Assembly: GCA_934438075.1 (NCBI GenBank)
Contig: CAKSBF010000010.1
Coordinates: forward strand, 25,705 to 89,704
Origin: an uncultured Clostridia bacterium
GTDB lineage: Bacteria; Bacillota; Clostridia; UBA1381; UBA9506
Length of the DNA stretch: 64,000 nucleotides
Reading direction: 5' to 3'
The stretch's first letter is position 1; each line of letters begins with the position of its first letter. The position numbers and the translations under genes were made by a program. Positions 51,980 to 59,014 of this stretch are shown here, piece after piece. A model generated the notes under the pieces. The model was not told the origin of the DNA, did not search any database, and was given only the letters and a program-made list of their open reading frames with translations.

Positions 51980-53436
51980 TTGTTCACCGCCCCATTCTTA
52001 AAATAGTCAAGCGCTGCGTCAAGCTGCAGATCCTGCAGCACCTCTGCCTCGTTTGCAGCATTATTCAAGTAGGTCTGTGTCGTAATATCCAATACACCAT
52101 AAGGATAAAGCCCTGCGTTTTCCTGAAAACTCTTTACTGCAAGCGCAGTTTCCTCATCATACGTGTCGTCAACTTTACCCACCTGATAACCAAACGCCTC
52201 CAGACGCTGCTCTGCCGCCAAAACACCATCACCGATATCACCAACTGTATACTTTACTGCAAAATCCATTGGTTTAAATTCTTCTGTTACCATTGGTACA
52301 TATTTATTTTTAATCTCTACATCAGGTTTAATCCCTATCTTGTGAATGCACTCTCCGTTCGGGAGAGTATACTCTGCAACTGTAAGCTTAATATCACCGA
52401 GCTTTTCGCCGCCCAGACTGCGCAGCCCCATAAATTCCTGAACACTGCCTTTGCCGTAGGTTCTCCTTCCAATTAAGGTACCCAGCTTATTGTCGCGAAT
52501 GGCTCCTGCAAACAGCTCTGCTGCACTGGCAGTGTTTTCGTTTACCAAAACAACGAGTTTTCTGTCGGTTGTCTTAAAATCGGCGCCCGATCGAAACGTT
52601 ACATCACGCTTGTCGTCCTTATAGTCAATCGTAGTCAGCGGAAGGTTCTGCGGCACAAATTTATACAGCACTTTTAAAACGCTCTGCAATTCACCGCCCG
52701 GATTATCCCTTAGATCCACAATGATCTTTTTTGTACCGGCGGCATCAAAATAAGTGAGAGCTTCTTTAACTTCCGACGGCGTACCGGAACTGAATTTAGC
52801 AATCTCCAGATAGCCGATATCATCTATCATTTCATAGGAAATTGTATTATTTGCAACCTTTTCTCTCTTTACCTGAAAGGTCAGCTTCTCTTCTCCGCGC
52901 AAAACAGTTAGCTCCACCATTGTTCCTTCTTCTCCGCGAACCCTTTGTGCGGCATCATTAATACTAAAACCGGTCGCATCCTCGCCGTTCACCGCCAGCA
53001 AACGGTCGCCGGCCGCCAGACCTGCTCTTTCTGCCGGACCGCCGCTCGTAATACTTGTAAATTGTATATATCCCGGTATGCGTTCAATCTCTACACCGAT
53101 TCCAACATAGTTTGCTTCAATATAATTGCCAAAGCCTTCTAATTCCTCACGATCAAAATATCCGGAAAACGGATCGAGGCAACCGGTTGCCGCGCGAATC
53201 GCTCCCTCCAACAATTCCGGATGTTCCTCCATTACATAATCCATTACAGCCTCATACATCTGCTCTTTCGTAATATCAAAGCGATATTGCTCTGCAACCG
53301 CCTCGGCAATATCCTTAATATACCTCGACTGCAATGTCTCCTGAGGCTGACTGTTGTTTTCTTGCGCAAACGCAGGCATACAGGAGCTTACCGCAAGTAC
53401 ACATGCTGCGGCAATGGCCGCTAATTTTCTTTTCAT
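51976..53436 (-). CDS. ctpA: S41 family C-terminal processing peptidase with peptidoglycan-binding domain
   Basis: Exported carboxyl-terminal protease of 486 residues: signal peptide (RKLAAIAAACVLAVSSCMP then AFA), an S41 N-terminal helical region, PDZ (GPAERAGLAAGDRLLAVNG), a catalytic domain with Ser in ENTASAAELFAG and Lys in RTYGKGSVQ, and a C-terminal peptidoglycan-binding domain (AAEQRLEAFGYQVGKVD). The ATG at 53436 is 10 bases after AAAGGA and starts the signal peptide directly; the ATG three codons upstream overlaps the ribosome site. It is translationally coupled to the M23 gene. Confidence 0.94.
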   Translation of the reverse strand: MKRKLAAIAAACVLAVSSCMPAFAQENNSQPQETLQSRYIKDIAEAVAEQYRFDITKEQMYEAVMDYVMEEHPELLEGAIRAATGCLDPFSGYFDREELEGFGNYIEANYVGIGVEIERIPGYIQFTSITSGGPAERAGLAAGDRLLAVNGEDATGFSINDAAQRVRGEEGTMVELTVLRGEEKLTFQVKREKVANNTISYEMIDDIGYLEIAKFSSGTPSEVKEALTYFDAAGTKKIIVDLRDNPGGELQSVLKVLYKFVPQNLPLTTIDYKDDKRDVTFRSGADFKTTDRKLVVLVNENTASAAELFAGAIRDNKLGTLIGRRTYGKGSVQEFMGLRSLGGEKLGDIKLTVAEYTLPNGECIHKIGIKPDVEIKNKYVPMVTEEFKPMDFAVKYTVGDIGDGVLAAEQRLEAFGYQVGKVDDTYDEETALAVKSFQENAGLYPYGVLDITTQTYLNNAANEAEVLQDLQLDAALDYFKNGAVNK

Positions 53437-53534
53437 TTGCTTCATTTCCTTTCCATACCAAAAGCGAACGTCTCCAAACTCCGCCGCTTCTTCATTTTGC
53501 GCCAACCAAATATTTTTTTCACACAAAACCAAAC

Positions 53535-55226
53535 CTACATATGCTCCGGCGCCTCAATAGAGAGCAGCGTCAGCGCATTCTTCAAAACAGTTTTCACTGC
53601 GTTTACCAAAACCAGGCGAGCATCCATTAAATCCTTATCCTCCGTCTTCACACGACACGCCCCGTAAAAAGTGTGAAAACCGGCAGCCAATTCCATAACA
53701 TAACGCGTCATACGGCTCGGTTCACGCGAAATTGCCGCCGCACGGATTTCTTCGGGGAATCGCGCCAGCAGTTTCATTAAATCAATCTCCTGCTCTTCGC
53801 AAAGCAATCTAAGATTTACTTCACTTGCTGCCTTAACCGATATATTTTCCTGTGCCATCAGCCGCAAAATACTGCAAATACGCGCATGCGCATACTGCAC
53901 ATAAAACACAGGGTTTTCATTGGACTGCTGTACCGCCAAATCAAGGTCAAAATCAAAATGGCTGTTCGCCTGACGCATATTAAAGAAAAATCTTGCTGCG
54001 TCAATGCTTGTCTCCTCCAAAAGGTCATTGAGCGTGATGGACTTTCCGGTACGTTTTGACATTCTCACCACTTCGCCGCCCTGTACCAGACGAACCAGCT
54101 GCATCAAAACAACCTCAAGACGGTCAGGATCTATCCCCAATGCCGCAATTGCCGCTTTCAGACGCGCAACATGGCCATGATGGTCCGCACCCCAAATATT
54201 AATGACTGTTTGAAAATTTCGGTCTACAAATTTATTTCTGTGATATGCCACATCAACGGCAAAATAGGTTAAAAATCCATTGGCACGAACCAAAACCTCA
54301 TCTTTTTCCTCTCCAAATTCCGTCGCCTTAAACCAAATGGCCCCCTCTTTTTCATAAGTATAGCCGCGCTCTGTCAGTTCATCCACCACGCGGCGTGCCG
54401 CACCGCTTTCATGCAGCTGACTTTCGCGGAACCAAACATCATAATAAATACGGTATTTCTCCAAATCTGTTTTCAATGCGTCAATGTTTAGCTTTAAAGC
54501 ATAATCAACCAAAGCCGCACGCCGCTCTTCGGAGGTTTTCTTCAAATAAATATCACCGAACAGCGCGATAAAGTTTTTCGCATGTACGCGAATATCCTCT
54601 CCCTGATAACCATCCTCCGGAAAAGTCACCGCATCTTCGCCCTTCAGCTCTTGGATATAGCGCGCCTCCAGCGATTTAGCAAATTTTTCAATCTGGTTGC
54701 CTGCATCATTGATATAAAACTCGCGGCAGACATCATAACCCGCCCAGTCGAGTACACTTGCCAGGCAGTCGCCCAGTGCGCCGCCGCGTGCATTACCCAT
54801 ATGCATCGGACCGGTTGGATTGGCGCTTACAAATTCTACCATAACCTTTTCGCCCTTGCCCAAGTCAATGCGTCCGTAATTTTCCTTTTGTTCATCAATC
54901 ATTTTCAAAACCTGCACCAACTGTGAACCGTCCAGCTTAAAATTAATAAAACCTGCACCGGCCACGTTGATTTCACGGATAAATGTGCTTTCCGTTTTCA
55001 GATGGGAAACAATGAGCTCCGCAATTTTTCTTGGAGCGCAGCGCGCCTCTTTTGCCATCAGCATAGCAGCATTTGCTGCAAAATCGCCGAACTCCTTTTC
55101 CCTGGGTTCCTCTATCACATATTCCGGTATGGATGAAAAGTTAAGCTCCCCGGCTTCTTTTGCAGCAAAAAGCGCCTCATCAATCCAACCTCTAAGCGTA
55201 TTCTTCGTCAGTTCGTATACTGTCAC
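53535..55226 (-). CDS. argS: arginyl-tRNA synthetase
   Basis: Class I synthetase charging tRNA-Arg, 563 residues. It has an N-terminal Add-1 domain, the HIGH-type PTGPMHMGNARGGALGD (near 130), a KMSKS-like RMSKRTG (near 365) and a C-terminal DALR anticodon-binding domain ending in IEAPEHM. The start is GTG 55226, which overlaps the DUF1934 gene by 35 bases, implying coupling. The DUF1934-argS order is conserved in Firmicutes. Confidence 0.97.
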   Translation of the reverse strand: MTVYELTKNTLRGWIDEALFAAKEAGELNFSSIPEYVIEEPREKEFGDFAANAAMLMAKEARCAPRKIAELIVSHLKTESTFIREINVAGAGFINFKLDGSQLVQVLKMIDEQKENYGRIDLGKGEKVMVEFVSANPTGPMHMGNARGGALGDCLASVLDWAGYDVCREFYINDAGNQIEKFAKSLEARYIQELKGEDAVTFPEDGYQGEDIRVHAKNFIALFGDIYLKKTSEERRAALVDYALKLNIDALKTDLEKYRIYYDVWFRESQLHESGAARRVVDELTERGYTYEKEGAIWFKATEFGEEKDEVLVRANGFLTYFAVDVAYHRNKFVDRNFQTVINIWGADHHGHVARLKAAIAALGIDPDRLEVVLMQLVRLVQGGEVVRMSKRTGKSITLNDLLEETSIDAARFFFNMRQANSHFDFDLDLAVQQSNENPVFYVQYAHARICSILRLMAQENISVKAASEVNLRLLCEEQEIDLMKLLARFPEEIRAAAISREPSRMTRYVMELAAGFHTFYGACRVKTEDKDLMDARLVLVNAVKTVLKNALTLLSIEAPEHM

Positions 55227-55653
55227 TCTCGTTACCTACCTTCCTGATTTTTACATGCATCCCGTTTAAAACAGGGACATCGTTATTGAGCTGAATATAA
55301 TAATTCAGAAAAAATTCTCCTCCGTTGTCATCAACATCCACCTTTAGCTCTTTCGTTGTTACATCCACAGACAAACCGCCAAACGGTGTGTTGTAAAAGC
55401 CGGAATATTTGTTGCCTTTCTCAAAAATCATCTGCGCCGACGACTTTCCAAAGCGAATCATAGAGACGCAATCACTTTTTACTTTCAGTGTTGTGCGCGA
55501 ATCCTCATAACCGGTGATTTCACTGCCCTCGTAGGATATGTAATATTTATCGCCCTTTTTGGTGTAATTGCCAACCGTCGTCAACTCATAGCTGTTTTCC
55601 TCGCCGTCAATCACTTGCTTGCCCGTCAGGACAATTAATGCATTATTCTCCAT
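55192..55653 (-). CDS. DUF1934 family protein (YwiB-like)
   Basis: A 153-residue beta-barrel protein of the DUF1934 family (calycin-like), commonly encoded directly before argS. Motifs include ALIVLTGKQ, YYISYEG, MIFEKGNKYSGFYNTPFG and FFLNYYIQLNN. The function is unknown. ATGs at 55653 and 55665 are both in frame; the first is 12 bases after AAAGGA, the second only one, so the first is favoured. Confidence 0.87.
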   Translation of the reverse strand: MENNALIVLTGKQVIDGEENSYELTTVGNYTKKGDKYYISYEGSEITGYEDSRTTLKVKSDCVSMIRFGKSSAQMIFEKGNKYSGFYNTPFGGLSVDVTTKELKVDVDDNGGEFFLNYYIQLNNDVPVLNGMHVKIRKVGNESDSIRTDEEYA

Positions 55654-55720
55654 TTTCTCTAACATTCCTTTCCGGTTGAAAGCATTTCGTTTCAAAACCG
55701 ACAGCATTTAAGATATATTG

Positions 55721-56560
55721 TTAATAATCCGAATCCTGCTCTGTACCGGGTGTATATTTTTCAATGTCAATCCTCTGCACCTGACCATCAATCGGCTGTT
55801 CTAAAAACTGTGACCCAAGCTGCACAAAACTGTCAATACAATCACTGGAAAAAAACCGATACTGCCCGCGTTGTTGCCCTTCAGCCAACATATTTTGTTT
55901 TTTCAGCTGTTCCGCCGCTTCGCGTGCAGTCTCCGCGCCGGGATTGATCAACGTAACATCATCACCCATCACCCGCGCAATGGTGCGCTCCAAAAGCGGA
56001 TAATGCGTACAACCCATAATCAGAGTATCCACGCCGGCCTCCTTAATCGGCTGCAAATATTCCCTCGCGGTCAAATATGCCACCTCATTATCTGTCCATC
56101 CGGCTTCTGCCAGCGGTACAAACAGTGCACACGCACGCGAAATAGTGAAAAATTCGCTGTTTTCCTTTTTCAGCAGCAACTCGTAAGCGCCCGACTGAAT
56201 CGTGCCCGGCGTTCCAATTACACCGATTTTACCGTTTCGTGTTGCACGCGCCGCCGCGCGCACGGCAGGTGCCGCAACGCCGGACAATGGCACAGGACAA
56301 GTTTTACGCACCGTCGGCAGTGCAATGGTACTCGCTGTTCCGCAGGCGATAATGATTGCCTTTAAGTCAAAAGTTGTCAAAAAGTTAATGTCACCTTGTG
56401 TATATCTGATAATGGTTTCGTTTGATTTCGTGCCATAAGGCACACGTCCCGTATCGCCGAAATAAATGATAGATTCCTGCGGTAAAAGTTTCATCAGTTC
56501 TTTCATTGCCGTCAGTCCGCCGAGACCGGAATCAAACACCCCGATTGCCCTGTTATCCAA
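55721..56560 (-). CDS. murI: glutamate racemase
   Basis: Cofactor-independent racemase making D-glutamate for peptidoglycan. About 279 residues: GVFDSGLGGLT with the catalytic Asp near 8-18, FGDTGRVPYG, and the two Cys motifs IIACGTAST and MGCTHYPLL. The first Cys motif has Gly where the common CNTA has Asn. TTG at 56560 lies eight bases after GGGAG, and its first bases overlap the ddl stop; GTG 56569 abuts that site and is less likely. Coupling to ddl puts the two D-amino-acid steps together. Confidence 0.94.
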   Translation of the reverse strand: MDNRAIGVFDSGLGGLTAMKELMKLLPQESIIYFGDTGRVPYGTKSNETIIRYTQGDINFLTTFDLKAIIIACGTASTIALPTVRKTCPVPLSGVAAPAVRAAARATRNGKIGVIGTPGTIQSGAYELLLKKENSEFFTISRACALFVPLAEAGWTDNEVAYLTAREYLQPIKEAGVDTLIMGCTHYPLLERTIARVMGDDVTLINPGAETAREAAEQLKKQNMLAEGQQRGQYRFFSSDCIDSFVQLGSQFLEQPIDGQVQRIDIEKYTPGTEQDSDY

Positions 56561-57635
56561 GCTTTTCACTCCCGCCGCGCTGTACTGATAATTCTATCAG
56601 CTGCGTAATCAGTTCTTTGTTGTCAATTCCCATTTCCTTCCAAAGCATCGGATACATGCTGATATTGGTAAAGCCCGGAAGAGTATTGATTTCATTCAAT
56701 AAAATCTCGCCTGTGCTTTTATCCATAAAAAAGTCTACTCTGGAGAGTCCAAATCCGTCCAAGGCACAAAATGCCTTCACTGCGGCTGCACGGATTTTTT
56801 CCTGTTGCTCTTCTGTCAGCTTCGCCGGAATCACTAATTCTGTAGTATCGGTTACATATTTGGTATCATAATCGTACATTTCGGTTTTCTTAACAATTTC
56901 ACCGACACACGATGCTTTCGCATCCTCAAAACCGCCAAGAACCCCACATTCTAATTCGCGGATATCCATGGCACGCTCTACCAATATTCTGCGGTCATTT
57001 TCTGCCGCCAAAAGTAATGCTTCTTCCAACCGTTTCTCGTCCTTCACTAAGGTAATTCCCACCGAGGAACCAGCATTGGAAGGTTTAATAACTACGGGAT
57101 AACCTACACCTGCGCAAATTTTTTCATGAACGCTTTTCACATTTTTTGCCTGAGCGGCAGAAATATCAAAGCCGTCCGTCACACGGATTCCCGCCTGAGA
57201 CAAAAGCCGCTTGGTCGTTACCTTATCCATGCATGCCGAAGACGCTAAAACACCGCAGCCGACATACGGAATCTGCGAAAGCTCAAATAATCCCTGAATA
57301 GTGCCGTCCTCACCATTTTTACCATGTAGCACCGGAAATATAACGTCCACATGCGTCACAGATACATCTCCGTTTTTATTAAATACCAAAAGTCCATGAT
57401 GCGCAGGATCCGGCGAAAGCACACAATGTTTCCCCGCATTTTCCCTCCATGAACCATCTCTTATACTTTCCGTTGCACCTCGGTACAGATACCAACTGCC
57501 CGCTTTGGTAATTCCCACAGTGAGCACATCGTAACGTTCTTTGTCTATGTAATCAATGATATTTGCCGCAGAAACACAAGAAACTTCATGTTCCGAGGAG
57601 TGTCCTCCAAAGATAATACATACTGTCTTTTTCAT
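56553..57635 (-). CDS. ddl: D-alanine-D-alanine ligase
   Basis: ATP-grasp ligase making the D-Ala-D-Ala terminus of peptidoglycan precursors. It has 360 residues with IFGGHSSEHEVS (8-19), VLHGKNGEDGTIQG, KPSNAGSSVGI and NEINTLPGFT motifs. The omega-loop residue pattern YDYDTKY carries the Tyr typical of D-Ala-D-Ala enzymes rather than the D-lactate-forming Van type. The ATG at 57635 follows GAAGGAG. It is the first gene of the long leftward cluster, with a promoter about 120 bases upstream. Confidence 0.96.
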   Translation of the reverse strand: MKKTVCIIFGGHSSEHEVSCVSAANIIDYIDKERYDVLTVGITKAGSWYLYRGATESIRDGSWRENAGKHCVLSPDPAHHGLLVFNKNGDVSVTHVDVIFPVLHGKNGEDGTIQGLFELSQIPYVGCGVLASSACMDKVTTKRLLSQAGIRVTDGFDISAAQAKNVKSVHEKICAGVGYPVVIKPSNAGSSVGITLVKDEKRLEEALLLAAENDRRILVERAMDIRELECGVLGGFEDAKASCVGEIVKKTEMYDYDTKYVTDTTELVIPAKLTEEQQEKIRAAAVKAFCALDGFGLSRVDFFMDKSTGEILLNEINTLPGFTNISMYPMLWKEMGIDNKELITQLIELSVQRGGSEKLG

Positions 57636-57654
57636 GTCAAATCTCCTTCTATGC

Positions 57655-57669
57655 CGTGCAGACTGCACG
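57655..57669. repeat. palindrome in the ddl leader
   Basis: CGTGCAG-A-CTGCACG, two perfect 7-base arms around one base. It lies 20 bases before the ddl start codon and downstream of its promoter. It could be a protein operator or a small mRNA hairpin next to the ribosome site. Confidence 0.55.
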
Positions 57670-57735
57670 TTTCCTGCAAACATGTTTTTAATATAAGATA
57701 CACGTCAGCAAGGTTATACCATTCTATATTATAAT

Positions 57736-57764
57736 ATCATACTATTTATGCGCGAATTTTTCAA
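57736..57764 (-). promoter_or_regulatory. sigma-A promoter of the ddl cluster
   Basis: Minus-strand TTGAAA (57764-57759), a 17-base spacer and TATGAT (57741-57736), about 100 bases before the ddl start. The 478-base gap between ddl and bioY holds this promoter, the bioY promoter/operator and a long AT-rich bioY leader; no gene is seen in it. Confidence 0.75.
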
Positions 57765-57863
57765 TCCTTTTTTGTATTTTGTTATGAAAATTTTAAATTT
57801 TGCGGCAAAATTACCATAATGAAACCTAATATATTCCTTTTAGAAAAGAAAACTCTTTTATCC

Positions 57864-57915
57864 GTCAACCGTTTTATATTGTAAAGTTGACAGGAGGAAA
57901 CATTTATTATATAAT
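57864..57915 (+). promoter_or_regulatory. bioY promoter with overlapping inverted-repeat operator
   Basis: TTGACA (57887-57892), exactly 17 bases, TATAAT (57910-57915): full consensus. An inverted repeat GTCAAC (57864-57869)-N16-GTTGAC (57886-57891) overlaps the -35. The layout resembles BirA operators (two half-sites separated by about 15-16 bases), but the half-site sequence differs from the classical GTTAAC form, so the regulator is inferred. A leader of about 190 bases follows. Confidence 0.75.
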
Positions 57916-58113
57916 GTTGTTCGAAAATTGTCAGAAACATTATCTATTAACTAAAAGATCTGTGTAACACTGCAAAAAAACATTCTTATGTTTCATACAT
58001 ACTTTTACCAATGGGTAATGGAAATCAACTTCGGTAATTATTACTGCTTCACAGCAGAATAAATACATAAAAACAAATAATTTAGAAAAAATATTCAGAA
58101 GGGAAAAACAATT

Positions 58114-58671
58114 ATGAAACAAATCAAAAAAATCTACACACGAAAAATGATACTATGCGCTCTTTTCGCGGCGCTAACCGCTGTCTGCTCTCAGATTTCG
58201 CTGCCACTGCCATTTACACCCGTACCGGTCAACCTTGCCACTCTTTCCGTCATCATGGCAGGAACATTGCTCGGTGCAAAGTCCGGAGCACTCAGTCAGT
58301 GTGTTTACCTGCTGGCAGGCGCCGTCGGTCTGCCTGTTTTCTCCCGTTTTTCAGGAGGTCTGGGCATTTTAATCGGCGCAACCGGCGGTTATCTCGTCGG
58401 CTATCCCATCGCTGCATTGCTGACCGGCTATTTTTGCAAAAAACTGCACACATTCCGTATCGGTTCAGCCCTCGCCATGGCCGCCGGAATCCTTATCTGC
58501 TATGCAATCGGAACACTTTGGTATATCATTTTAACGCATACGCCGCCTATCGGCGCATTGCTTGCTTGTGTTATCCCCTTTCTGCCCTGTGACGCACTTA
58601 AAATCGCCGCAGCCCTCTTTTTGACCAAAGCACTATCCGGCAAAGTTCCATCTCTCTCCACACTTTTATAA
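58114..58671 (+). CDS. bioY: biotin transporter S component BioY
   Basis: ECF-type S component for biotin uptake, 185 residues with about six membrane helices. Family motifs are SLPLPFTPVPVNLATL near 29-44, LLGAKSGALSQCVYLLAGAVGLPVF near 52-76 (split pattern) and GGLGILIGATGGYLVGYP near 80-97. Ribosome site AGAAGGG. No biotin synthesis genes are seen. It has a consensus promoter with an operator-like repeat. Confidence 0.95.
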   Translation: MKQIKKIYTRKMILCALFAALTAVCSQISLPLPFTPVPVNLATLSVIMAGTLLGAKSGALSQCVYLLAGAVGLPVFSRFSGGLGILIGATGGYLVGYPIAALLTGYFCKKLHTFRIGSALAMAAGILICYAIGTLWYIILTHTPPIGALLACVIPFLPCDALKIAAALFLTKALSGKVPSLSTLL

Positions 58672-58692
58672 ATATTTCCTACGAAAAGGATA

Positions 58693-58720
58693 AGAGACTG
58701 CAAAATGCTTTGCAGCCTCT
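58693..58720 (+). other. stem-loop after bioY
   Basis: AGAG-A-CTGCAAA (58693-58704) pairs with TTTGCAG-C-CTCT (58709-58720), with one A-C mismatch and an ATGC loop. It is followed by CGGGGGATT and not by T, so it is a poor terminator; it may stabilise the bioY 3' end. Confidence 0.5.
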
Positions 58721-58755
58721 CGGGGGATTATTATGAAAATTAGAGAAATAGCTCT

Positions 58756-58781
58756 CTATCGAAAAATAATTTTTTCGATAG
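58756..58781. repeat. perfect inverted repeat upstream of the glycolytic operon
   Basis: CTATCGAAAAA (58756-58766) and TTTTTCGATAG (58771-58781) around TAAT. A competing small stem TAGAG/CTCTA (58741-58745/58754-58758) overlaps its left arm. With the stem-loop at 58693 and the promoter near 58929 it accounts for the structure visible in the 343-base gap; no gene is seen there. Confidence 0.6.
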
Positions 58782-58928
58782 TGTTATTATAAACAATAAA
58801 TATGAAAGAAGTATGAATAATTCATGAATTATTCGCTAAATTTAAGGAAATTTCCTATTTTGGAATAAAATATATAAAATCTCACAAAAATAATGGTGGA
58901 ATTTGATAAAAATTTATCCATCTGCCAC

Positions 58929-58957
58929 TTGAAAGTTTTCTTAAAATAATATAAAAT
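58929..58957 (+). promoter_or_regulatory. probable promoter of pgk-tpi operon
   Basis: TTGAAA (58929-58934), a 17-base spacer and TAAAAT (58952-58957), in an AT-rich stretch about 57 bases before the start codon. Confidence 0.6.
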
Positions 58958-59014
58958 AAAATAGGTTGAATATGGAGAGAAATTGACAAAATAAATTTAT
59001 GAGGTGAAGTAACA

